This document shows, in pieces, positions 9,308-16,690 of a DNA stretch of 64,000 nucleotides. How positions within the stretch are numbered: the stretch's first letter is position 1; each line of letters begins with the position of its first letter. Source of the DNA: Planctomycetota bacterium (GTDB lineage Bacteria; Planctomycetota; Planctomycetia; Pirellulales; Pirellulaceae). Below the pieces are notes generated by a model. The model was not told the DNA's origin. It did no database searches and was given only the letters and a program-made list of their open reading frames with translations. The DNA is taken from positions 1-64,000 of the forward strand of contig CAUJHS010000082.1 in the NCBI GenBank assembly GCA_963204915.1, read 5' to 3'. The translations under genes and the position numbers were made by a program.

Positions 9308-10057
9308 ATGCAAAGCAAGCCGCTCATTGGACTGAATGTTGAGTATCGTTCCGCCAAGAAGGAGGATCCTGCCTACGCATTTGTGGCCGCTGGCTATTTC
9401 GATGCGATTCTGCGAGCGGGCGGCATCCCAGTGATTGTGCCTCCCTTGGCGGAAGAAGACGATGTGAACCAAGTTTTGGATCAATTGGATGGGTTTGTGC
9501 TCGTGGGCGGACCGGATCTTGATCCGCACCGGGATGGATACATGCGTCATCCCACGGTTCGCGCGTTGGACCCGCGTCGCGAAACGTTTGACCGCATGTT
9601 GTGCCGACTCATCTCGGATCGTCGCATGCCGGTCATGGGGATTGGCGTCGGTATGCAATTGTTAAATGTGACCGAAGGAGGCAACCTCTATCTTCACATT
9701 CCTGAAGATTTGCCGCATGCCTTACCTCACCGCGATCCCCAAGATGCGGCGCATCGCCATGGCTTGGAAGTCACGCCCGGTTCGCTCATGGAGCGCGTGT
9801 ACGGCGACGGCGAGATCCGCGTCAACAGCCTGCATCACATGGCCGTTGATGAAGTGGCGCCTGGCTTCGAAGTGACGGCCCGCTGCCCCGACGGAGTGAT
9901 TGAAGCGATTGAGAGTGTTCGCCCCGACTGGTTCGCTCTTGGTGTGCAGTTCCATCCGGAAGCGTCGAGCGCCTCGGCCCTGGATATGCGAATTTTCGAA
10001 GAGTTCATTGCTGGCGTCTTGGGAGGAGTCGAAGCCGACGCGCGTGTCGCCGCGTAG
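9308..10057 (+). CDS. Class I glutamine amidotransferase-like (peptidase C26 / PuuD-like), catalytic Cys missing
   Basis: A 249-residue protein with the gamma-glutamyl-GABA hydrolase fold. Visible are the N-terminal IGLN strand, the oxyanion region GFVLVGGPDLDP (62-73), the nucleophile-elbow position GIGVGMQ (111-117) and the His-Glu part of the triad in FHPE (H216, E218). Active family members have GxCxG at the elbow; here the cysteine position is G113, so the usual thiol chemistry looks impossible. The fold and the His/Glu are kept, suggesting a binding or non-cysteine role. The ATG at 9308 is chosen because homology begins there; an in-frame upstream extension to 9125 reads like non-coding sequence. 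Long hairpins follow at 10091. Confidence 0.88.
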   Translation: MQSKPLIGLNVEYRSAKKEDPAYAFVAAGYFDAILRAGGIPVIVPPLAEEDDVNQVLDQLDGFVLVGGPDLDPHRDGYMRHPTVRALDPRRETFDRMLCRLISDRRMPVMGIGVGMQLLNVTEGGNLYLHIPEDLPHALPHRDPQDAAHRHGLEVTPGSLMERVYGDGEIRVNSLHHMAVDEVAPGFEVTARCPDGVIEAIESVRPDWFALGVQFHPEASSASALDMRIFEEFIAGVLGGVEADARVAA

Positions 10058-10090
10058 GTAACGATCTGATCTCGCAACACCAGACCACGA

Positions 10091-10125
10091 CGCCCCGTCA
10101 CGCCGAAACGCAGCGTGACGGGGCG
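10091..10125 (+). terminator. Strong 13-bp hairpin after the amidotransferase-like gene
   Basis: Perfect inverted repeat CGCCCCGTCACGC / GCGTGACGGGGCG (10091-10103 with 10113-10125), loop of 9 bases. No run of T follows immediately, so it may terminate or stabilise the message. Confidence 0.65.
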
Positions 10126-10137
10126 ATCGTTATGTTT

Positions 10138-10163
10138 AACTACAAAGTGCGAAGCACGTAGTT
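10138..10163 (+). terminator. Second hairpin downstream
   Basis: AACTAC-aaa-GTGC / GCAC-GTAGTT (10138-10143, 10047-type inner stem at 10147-10150, with 10154-10163), GAA loop, followed by TATCT. Together with the preceding hairpin it may form a double terminator. Confidence 0.45.
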
Positions 10164-10635
10164 TATCTAAACTGCTTGATTAGACTCTCCATTGCGGGTT
10201 ACGGCCCGCATCCAACAGGTGTTGCAAACTCACCCCGAGGGCAGTTTTCGGAAAACTTCTCCTACACCGTCGATCCATTTCGTGAAGCGCGTCGTAAAGT
10301 AGGAGCGCGATAACGGCAACGCGAGGGCAGACTCGTCATTGCTCGCGAAATCTCGCGACCCAATCCCGAAAACTTTGCGCCATAGAACCTTCACTTGAGG
10401 CACGCCTTCGGACGGCAAACGGTAATTGCGTTCATGGTGCGTCATTTGGCCAGGGGCCATTCGTTCGTCCTAACGGTTCGACGAAACACACGCGCGACTG
10501 ACGGACTTTAAACGCAAGATCCTTACAACCGCTAAAGACAACGGCAAAGGAAGGGCGCCAAACAATTTCCCTAAGAATCAATCAAACGTCATGCCGAGAA
10601 ACTCGTTGAAGGCGCCGAAGTCGCTCAGGTAATTC
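10164..10635. other. 472-bp stretch without a convincing gene
   Basis: A 76-codon frame on the minus strand (10230-10460) has a rather protein-like translation ending GEVFRKLPSG, but no recognisable domain and no clear ribosome site. At the right edge a 19-codon frame on the minus strand (10579-10638) reads MNYLSDFGAFNEFLGMTFD. Both may be gene remnants; neither is strong enough to call. Confidence 0.3.
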
Positions 10636-11721
10636 ATGACGTGGTTTCTTTTCCCATGCGAGATGAGATTAGCGTTAGGGCGAATGGTCGCGTTCGTCTT
10701 GATGTTCACGATTGGGGACGTCGCATTGGCTCAGCGAACCACGCCCCATCATGTGGATCGACTCAATGCGCTGTTGGAAGGGCGCGTCATTGATCTAACT
10801 CATAATCATGGTCAAGACCATCGACGTTACTCACGTATTCTCGGTCAGCGTCGAGATCTCTATGTCTATGTCCCGCCGGGCTATTCGCCGACGCGCGCCT
10901 ACCCATTAATTCTTTGGCTTCATGGAGCGTTCGGAGACGAACACGCGTTCTTAGATCAAGGGCAGCTACAGTATCTCGACGACCTGATCGTTCGCGGTTG
11001 TTTTCCTCCCGCCATTATTGCTTGTCCCGATGGAACGTATTGCGGTGAAAACCATCTCATGGAACCGCATTCCTTGTACCTCAACGGAGCGGGCGGACGA
11101 ATGCAAGACCATTTGTTATGCGAGGTCTTGCCGTTTCTGACAACGCACTTCCCCGTACTTGCCTGCCGCGAGGCGCATGCGGTGGTCGGCATTTCAGCCG
11201 GAGGCGCTGGCGCGTTAAATCTTCTGTTTCGGCGCCCCGACTTGTTTGGCGTCGCAGCAACCGTCGCCGGCGCGGTCAACCTGCGCTATAGCAACATCGA
11301 CAATGAATACTTACAAGATTTCGATCCAACCACCTACCGTTGGCAAACCGAGTATCGTCCAGATGATGTTATCGCGCAGTACGCGGGCGGGTTGATTTCG
11401 ATTCGGGCCGAACGGTTTATCGAACCTGTGTTCGGCGTCGATCCGGGGGTCGTGACGCGTGTTGCGGCTCAAAACCCGGCCGATTTATTATTTCGCGAGC
11501 CGCTCCCCGTGGCGACGCCTATCCTTGTGGCCTTCGGCGGTCGGGACCAGTTCAACATGGATGCACAAGGCGCCTCATTCGCGTGGCTGGCTGCCACGCA
11601 AGGTGTCATGGTCGATGTATATTTTGATCCGGAGGGAGATCATACCAGCGACTATTTCAATCCCGCGCAACGCCAAGTCTATCGTTGGTTAGCCCGCCAT
11701 CTTGCTTCGGCGCCCGAGTAA
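10636..11721 (+). CDS. Secreted alpha/beta-hydrolase, esterase D/feruloyl esterase-like
   Basis: A 361-residue serine hydrolase. A signal peptide is visible (hydrophobic stretch about residues 12-32, ending ALAQR); a second in-frame ATG at 10663 would give a tidier signal. The oxyanion strand LILWLHGAFGDE (91-102), the nucleophile elbow GISAGG with S187, the acid in GGRDQF (D304) and the histidine in EGDHTSDYF (H336) form a complete catalytic set. The family (putative esterase, PF00756-like) includes feruloyl esterases, enterochelin esterases and S-formylglutathione hydrolases; the export signal favours carbohydrate-ester cleavage, which is an inference. Its stop is 17 bp from the stop of the convergent cytosine deaminase gene. 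Confidence 0.88.
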   Translation: MTWFLFPCEMRLALGRMVAFVLMFTIGDVALAQRTTPHHVDRLNALLEGRVIDLTHNHGQDHRRYSRILGQRRDLYVYVPPGYSPTRAYPLILWLHGAFGDEHAFLDQGQLQYLDDLIVRGCFPPAIIACPDGTYCGENHLMEPHSLYLNGAGGRMQDHLLCEVLPFLTTHFPVLACREAHAVVGISAGGAGALNLLFRRPDLFGVAATVAGAVNLRYSNIDNEYLQDFDPTTYRWQTEYRPDDVIAQYAGGLISIRAERFIEPVFGVDPGVVTRVAAQNPADLLFREPLPVATPILVAFGGRDQFNMDAQGASFAWLAATQGVMVDVYFDPEGDHTSDYFNPAQRQVYRWLARHLASAPE

Positions 11722-11738
11722 ACGCGGTGCATTTGCTT

Positions 11739-12179
11739 TTATCTTCCGATATCTTCATTCCACAATTCGGGAGATCGCTGAATGAAGTCCTGCATCATTT
11801 GGATGCATTGGGGATCCTGAAGCACGTCGACGCGAACCCCGCGTTTGCGCAGCAATTCCTCTTCGCCCAAGAAGGACCGATTCTCGCCCACGACGACATG
11901 CGGAATCCTGTAGAGCAGGATTGCGCCCGTGCACATCGAGCACGGGGAAAGCGTTGTGTACAGCACGCACTCACGATAGACCTCCGAAGGGCGTCGCCCC
12001 GCGTTCTCCAGGGCGTCCATCTCGCCATGAAGGATGGCGCTGCTGCGTTGAACTCGGCGGTTATGCCCTCGCCCGATGATGGTTCCGCGATGAACGAGCA
12101 CCGAGCCAATGGGAATACCGCCTTCGGCCAAACCTTGTTGAGCCGCTTGGAACGCGGCCTGAAGGTAATCATCCATCAT
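11739..12179 (-). CDS. Cytosine deaminase, yeast FCY1-type zinc enzyme
   Basis: A 146-residue member of the zinc-dependent cytidine/deoxycytidylate deaminase fold, converting cytosine to uracil and ammonia. Zinc and catalytic residues are present: H51-G-E53 and PC80-SMC83. Several stretches match what I recall of yeast FCY1 rather than tRNA deaminases or guanine deaminases: GRGHNRRVQ, HGEMDALENAGR, LYTTLSPCSMCTGAI, VVGENRSF, and a C-terminal NEDIGR with the aspartate that in the yeast enzyme contacts substrate. Length is close to the yeast 158 residues. The ATG at 12179 is preferred to one at 12206 because AGGA sits 8 bases upstream and homology begins there. It is divergent from the glucose dehydrogenase-like gene. 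Confidence 0.88.
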   Translation of the reverse strand: MMDDYLQAAFQAAQQGLAEGGIPIGSVLVHRGTIIGRGHNRRVQRSSAILHGEMDALENAGRRPSEVYRECVLYTTLSPCSMCTGAILLYRIPHVVVGENRSFLGEEELLRKRGVRVDVLQDPQCIQMMQDFIQRSPELWNEDIGR

Positions 12180-12322
12180 CACATCGATCCTAGAATATAA
12201 GCCCATGGCGCCGTTCTCTTTTGGCGGGATGCGGCACGCGGAATCACTCCGAAAAAGCCTTGAGCGATGGCGAACCTTGCCGCAGCCGAGCCGCTGCGCC
12301 CTACCCTACTCTTTCCCCCATT

Positions 12323-12350
12323 GCGCGGTAAGATAGCCGGCTTATTATTT
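12323..12350 (+). promoter_or_regulatory. Candidate sigma-70-type promoter for the dehydrogenase gene
   Basis: TTGCGC (12323-12328) and TATTAT (12345-12350) with a 16-base spacer, about 42 bases before the ATG at 12392. The -10 box matches consensus at five of six positions, the -35 box at three. Confidence 0.4.
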
Positions 12351-12391
12351 GGCGTTCCTTTTCAATTTCCAACCAATCGTGGAATTCGACC

Positions 12392-13495
12392 ATGAAGGCG
12401 GTTGCGGTATATCCTGGCCAGAAAAACAGCGTTCACTTGGAAGACATTCCTAAGCCTAGCGTGCATGACGTTCCTCGTGGGCGCGGCGTGTTGGTGCGCG
12501 TGCTTAAGGTTGGCGTCGACGCTACGGACAAGGAAATCAATGACGCGCTTTACGGCAACGCGCCGCCTGGCTGCAAATATCTGGTGCTAGGACACGAGTC
12601 GTTTGGAATTGTGGAGGAAGTCGGTGAGAACGTACATCGCGTCAAGCCCGGCGACTTTGTTACCGCGACGGTACGGCGCCCAGGCGGATCGATTTACGAC
12701 CGTATTGGCACCTATGACATGACAAGTGAAGAAGTCTACTATGAGCGCGGCATCAATTTGCTCCACGGGTTCTTGACCGAGTATTACGTGGAAGACGAGG
12801 AGTACGTTGTCAAGGTTCCGCCGGGGCTCAAGCACTTACACGTCTTGATGGAGCCCATGAGTTGCGCCGCAAAAGCTGTGCAGCAAGCGTTTGAAGTGCA
12901 ACGGCGGATGCGCGTATGGAGACCCGAGATAGCCTTTGTGCTTGGCGCCGGCCAAATTGGCTTGCTCACGACGCTGATCCTCAAGTTACGCGGTTTACGC
13001 GTTTACACCATCGCGCGAAGCAAACCGCCTTTATTGAAGTCCGAAATTGTCGAAGGGATGGAAGGCAATTACATTAGCACTGCGGAAACGCCGTTGGAGG
13101 AGTTAGCACGCAAGGTTGGCAAAGCCGACTTGATCGTCGACGCCACGGGGAGCAGCCAGATTGCTTTCGACGCGATGCGCACCCTTGGCCATAACGGCGT
13201 GCTTGTCTGGACGAGTATTACCGGCGGCGATCGCCAGGTCGATGTGCCGTCGGACCGCATCAATCTGGATTGGGTGCTCGGAAACAAACTGCTGCTCGGA
13301 TCCGTCAACGCAAATCGCGAACATTTCGAGTCGGGAATCAAAGACCTCGCCCTGGGCGAGGTGATGTATCCCGGGGTGATTGAAAAGATCTTAACGACAC
13401 CCGTTCAAGGACTGGATAACTACCAAGAGATGATGAAACTCCTGGTGGAGGACAACGCGGCGTTAAAGGTCTATGTGAACGTCAGCGACGAATGA
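12392..13495 (+). CDS. Glucose 1-dehydrogenase-like zinc-dependent MDR oxidoreductase
   Basis: A 367-residue medium-chain dehydrogenase resembling archaeal glucose dehydrogenases. The catalytic zinc site is seen as D43 (in GVDATDKE, where most family members have Cys, but halophilic glucose dehydrogenases have Asp), H68-E69 in GHES, and a Glu in LMEPMSC. The nucleotide-binding motif is [11 protein letters not shown] (about 183-193). The four-cysteine structural zinc lobe of many MDR enzymes is not present; the matching segment (about 92-120) reads [12 protein letters not shown] and has no cysteines. It probably oxidises an aldose with NAD(P)+. Sugar specificity is not visible. It converges on the polysaccharide export gene across a tandem repeat. 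Confidence 0.87.
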   Translation: MKAVAVYPGQKNSVHLEDIPKPSVHDVPRGRGVLVRVLKVGVDATDKEINDALYGNAPPGCKYLVLGHESFGIVEEVGENVHRVKPGDFVTATVRRPGGSIYDRIGTYDMTSEEVYYERGINLLHGFLTEYYVEDEEYVVKVPPGLKHLHVLMEPMSCAAKAVQQAFEVQRRMRVWRPEIAFVLGAGQIGLLTTLILKLRGLRVYTIARSKPPLLKSEIVEGMEGNYISTAETPLEELARKVGKADLIVDATGSSQIAFDAMRTLGHNGVLVWTSITGGDRQVDVPSDRINLDWVLGNKLLLGSVNANREHFESGIKDLALGEVMYPGVIEKILTTPVQGLDNYQEMMKLLVEDNAALKVYVNVSDE

Positions 13496-13530
13496 ACCGC
13501 GCCCGCGGTCGTTGCTCTCGCGGCATTCGG

Positions 13531-13586
13531 CCCGAGCACATTACCCCGAGCACATTACCCCGAGCACATTACCCCGAGCACATTAC
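13531..13586. repeat. Four perfect tandem copies of a 14-bp unit
   Basis: The unit CCCGAGCACATTAC occurs four times head to tail without a mismatch (13531, 13545, 13559, 13573). It fills the space between two convergent genes, and the fourth copy contains the TAA stop of the polysaccharide export gene. Unit length 14 is not a codon multiple, consistent with a non-coding location. Confidence 0.98.
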
Positions 13587-14890
13587 AAGGTGCTTGAGCT
13601 GATGTTGTACGAGACATTAAACGGTACGACGCCGTAAATTCCTCGTGTGAAGACGAGGTTGATGAAGTCATCCATTTGCAGGATGACATGCTTGGGCACA
13701 ACCACCAGGTCGGAATCCCGGAGCCAGATTTCGTCGGCTGGAATGGGGCGTGTCGCGTAAAGACCGCCGCGGATGTCGAGCTTAGTCGCCATGAGACGCC
13801 AATCTTCAGCGCGGCGGAACACTACGACTTCACGCAGGTTGGCTCCCACGTTCCACCCGCCTGCCATGGCGATTGCTTGCATTAGCGTGGTGGGACCTTC
13901 CAGGGAAAACCGACCAGGTTGCCTCACTTCGCCGATGACGAAAACTTGTCGCGGCGCTCGTTGACTTAGAATGGGAGTCACTTCAATTCCGTCAACAATC
14001 GCCTCGTACCTCGCGTCAATTTCGGCTTTGAGTTCGTCGAGAGTCAAGCCTACGGCTGGAACCGAGCCAATCGCCACAAGTTGTACTGTCCCGTCAGGAG
14101 AAATGCGGGCTTGAATGCTTTGACCGCCAGTTCCTGCGCGACGGTCAATCGCGGCGCGAAGATCCTCAAGGCGTGTGTTGACTTGGCGAGGCGTAACCGT
14201 AATGGAAGGCATGCGATAATACTGCGTATAGCGTTTTTCCAACTCCAGCGTCAACTCGGCGATGGTGCGCCGAGCCGCGGGAACTTGTCCCAATAGGCGG
14301 AGTGTGATTGAACCGTCGGGCTGGATGACTAATTCTTCGCGATCAATGTTCTTGTCCGTCAGCGACTCCACGCGGATCACATCACCCACATTCAGTTCAT
14401 AAGGGTGATTGCTTTGCTCCCGCGTGAGCCGGTAGACGAAATCCAACTGATCGTCGACGCGAAGGCGGTATTCGGGAACATGGGGCGTGCGGTGAGGCCC
14501 CACGTATTCGCCTTGAGCAAACGCTTGCCAGGGAATTGGCCCCCATTGTCGCCACGAAGGTTCGCGGCAACCCTCGCCCGAAAGGCAGTCGACTCCACCA
14601 ATCTCGGGGTTGCAAGCATCTCCGCATAGATGATGACAATATCCCTCGGGCGGAGCGCATGCCTGACAAAGTGCGATCTGCGGTACGCTCTCCGGAGTGA
14701 TGGTGTAGAGTTTGGTCACTTCACCGCCGTTCAGTCGTTTGTCGGACTCGGCGGGCAACGGCATAGGGGGAGGAGCGACAGCCCGGTTGTTCCCGAACGG
14801 TTCGCGCGCGGCGATTGCAACAACTCCAGTCGCGATCAAGGCGAGCAGGGCGCCATACAAGATCGTTTGATGCAAGGAGCGAATCAACAT
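13583..14890 (-). CDS. Polysaccharide biosynthesis/export protein (Wza-like, SLBB domains)
   Basis: A 435-residue exported protein. After an N-terminal membrane/signal segment (about residues 8-27) there is a cysteine-rich stretch (CQACAPPEGYCHHLCGDAC), then a polysaccharide export (PES) domain starting YELNVGDVIRVE, with a second barrel-like repeat containing DGTVQLVAIGSV, and an SLBB beta-grasp domain (VFVIGEVRQPGRFSLEGPTT). A last predicted strand/helix lies near VPFNVSYN. Such proteins form the outer channel for capsule or exopolysaccharide. ATG 14890 is preferred over an upstream frame to 15106, because the signal begins there and a GGAG lies upstream. It follows the TPR gene by 94 bp, so they are probably one transcription unit. 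Confidence 0.92.
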   Translation of the reverse strand: MLIRSLHQTILYGALLALIATGVVAIAAREPFGNNRAVAPPPMPLPAESDKRLNGGEVTKLYTITPESVPQIALCQACAPPEGYCHHLCGDACNPEIGGVDCLSGEGCREPSWRQWGPIPWQAFAQGEYVGPHRTPHVPEYRLRVDDQLDFVYRLTREQSNHPYELNVGDVIRVESLTDKNIDREELVIQPDGSITLRLLGQVPAARRTIAELTLELEKRYTQYYRMPSITVTPRQVNTRLEDLRAAIDRRAGTGGQSIQARISPDGTVQLVAIGSVPAVGLTLDELKAEIDARYEAIVDGIEVTPILSQRAPRQVFVIGEVRQPGRFSLEGPTTLMQAIAMAGGWNVGANLREVVVFRRAEDWRLMATKLDIRGGLYATRPIPADEIWLRDSDLVVVPKHVILQMDDFINLVFTRGIYGVVPFNVSYNISSSTL

Positions 14891-14984
14891 GGGGCACGTA
14901 CTCCGTTCCTTCCGACGTATTTCATTCAACTCGCAAGTTGCCTCACCTGTGTCCTTGCGAGAGACAAAGCCTCGGTGCTCGCGG

Positions 14985-16400
14985 CTAGAACCACGTCCAG
15001 GGTTTCCAAGAGATGTTATCATCCGGGCGAACCGAGTGCGCCGGATTCGCCGGCGCGGGAGAGGCAGTATTCGGAGGCCCGTCGACGCCCTGGTGCGTTT
15101 TGGCAAACTCCATGGGCGACAACCACTGAACCTGTGGTCCTACCAACGTCGGAGGCTGCGTCATGCTTTGCACGATCTGTTGATGTTCAACTCGCGCTTG
15201 TTGCGCCAGAACTTGCTCGCCAAGACGGTCATGAACAACCGCGAGATTATGCCAAGCCTCGGCTGTTGGGCAGACTCTCACGCTATGTAATAAAACCCGG
15301 CGCGCGTCCTCCCACTGCTCATACTTCGCCAAAAGTACGCCCAGCTCATTCGCGGCGAGGTGGTTGTACGGGTCTGTCATCATTGCCGCTTGAAAGAAAA
15401 CCATACCTTGAGGCGTATGCAAAGCAGAGTCGCCGAGGGCGGACTCCGGCGCCACGGCCTGAAGTTTTCCAAGCGAGTACAACGCCAGCGACGCCGCCCG
15501 TTGCCCACCCGCCGCCATTGCAAGTTGTTCCTGGGCGAATGTGTAATAGTGCTGAATGGCGTCCAATGCCGTCAGATGCTCAAGATCACGATCTTTCAAT
15601 ACGGTCGTTCGGTGCGCGGCGACTAAACTTTCCACGTCAGGCGTAACGCCCAGGCGACCTCTTGCGACGTGAAACTGCGCCCCTTCTTCAAGCGCCAAGA
15701 GCGCCGCCGCCAAGCTTCGGGTATGCCGTTTCGTTCGTTCCTGAGCATCGAGCGACTGCGCAATAAACTGTAGCACGTCCATCAATTCGGCCCGAGCCGT
15801 GTAAGTGGCGCCGCGCTGCGCCATGCTAATCGCGTGCTGTGCAAGCGAAGTTGCGCGGCTTTCGACAGCCGCCATCCGTCGATCATGATTACCAAGGCCA
15901 ACCTGGCCTGTTACCGAATTGGAAACTGCAAATTCGGTGCTTGCCGGTTCACCACTCCAGGCGGGTCCAGCGTTGTTTGTGTCCGAACTTGGCGACGGAA
16001 AGTATGCGTTTCCGGCGGAGTGCGGCTCCCAAGTCGAGTTCGACGGACCTTCAGCAATTGCAATCGCCGGGGCATCCATGGCCGAATCCTTCACCATGGG
16101 TAGCCGATTCCAAGGCGCCGATTCTGTTTCTCGCCATTGAACGGTTTGGGGACGACTTGCATCGACCGAGCTATTGGCTAGAGATGCGTCCGAAGGAGGC
16201 ACTGCAAATCGCAGCGCCACCGGGGCAACTCCTTCGGGTAACACTAAGAGCCGCGGTGGAATCACAGTGCACTGGGGCGATCCCTGGGTTACATCCTCCC
16301 AAGGAGGAGCATTGTTCGACCAGTGCAGGACCCCGGTCGCTGCAGCAACGACCGACGCGGCGGCAAGACTGCGAAACGTCGTGCGATTAAGGCGATCCAT
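14985..16400 (-). CDS. TPR-containing membrane-anchored or exported protein
   Basis: A 471-residue protein with a hydrophobic N-terminal segment (RSLAAASVVAAATGVL, about 11-26) acting as signal or anchor, a Ser/Pro-rich low-complexity region to about residue 180, and helical repeats thereafter. The C-terminal half includes TPR-like units such as MTDPYNHLAANELGVLLAKYEQWEDARR and TAEAWHNLAVVHDRLGEQ. The start at 16400 has GGAAG five bases upstream; two further in-frame ATGs lie up to 16451. It precedes the polysaccharide export gene on the same strand, suggesting a scaffold role in that export system, by context only. Confidence 0.85.
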   Translation of the reverse strand: MDRLNRTTFRSLAAASVVAAATGVLHWSNNAPPWEDVTQGSPQCTVIPPRLLVLPEGVAPVALRFAVPPSDASLANSSVDASRPQTVQWRETESAPWNRLPMVKDSAMDAPAIAIAEGPSNSTWEPHSAGNAYFPSPSSDTNNAGPAWSGEPASTEFAVSNSVTGQVGLGNHDRRMAAVESRATSLAQHAISMAQRGATYTARAELMDVLQFIAQSLDAQERTKRHTRSLAAALLALEEGAQFHVARGRLGVTPDVESLVAAHRTTVLKDRDLEHLTALDAIQHYYTFAQEQLAMAAGGQRAASLALYSLGKLQAVAPESALGDSALHTPQGMVFFQAAMMTDPYNHLAANELGVLLAKYEQWEDARRVLLHSVRVCPTAEAWHNLAVVHDRLGEQVLAQQARVEHQQIVQSMTQPPTLVGPQVQWLSPMEFAKTHQGVDGPPNTASPAPANPAHSVRPDDNISWKPWTWF

Positions 16401-16690
16401 CGCGTCTTCCGTAAAAAGCATGAGCGGTCTAATCGGCGCAAGCGTCTCCATGTTTGCGCATCAACACAACACCTTTACGAATCGACTGCACGCCGGGCTG
16501 CGATAATCAAATCCCATCGAGAATCAACCAAGCCTTCGACTAGTCGGCGAACAGTCGTCAAACCTGCCAAGAGCGGAACGTCACGACAAACATCCTCGGT
16601 GCAAACGGCGAAGTTAGAGCTGTCCGTATGTTCGCGCTGGTTGGTTTATTTCCAACCAAGCTTAAATGAACTTGCATTTCGAACTACGCC

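Noticed and set aside
10230-10460. 76-codon minus-strand frame
   Set aside because: Some protein-like features, but no ribosome site, domain or neighbours; reported only as part of the surrounding stretch.
13531-13586. CRISPR array
   Set aside because: The 14-bp units are directly adjacent with no spacers and no cas genes are present.
14630-15646. 338-codon frame on the + strand
   Set aside because: Antisense to the polysaccharide export and TPR genes; translation has no domain and an arginine-rich chance composition.
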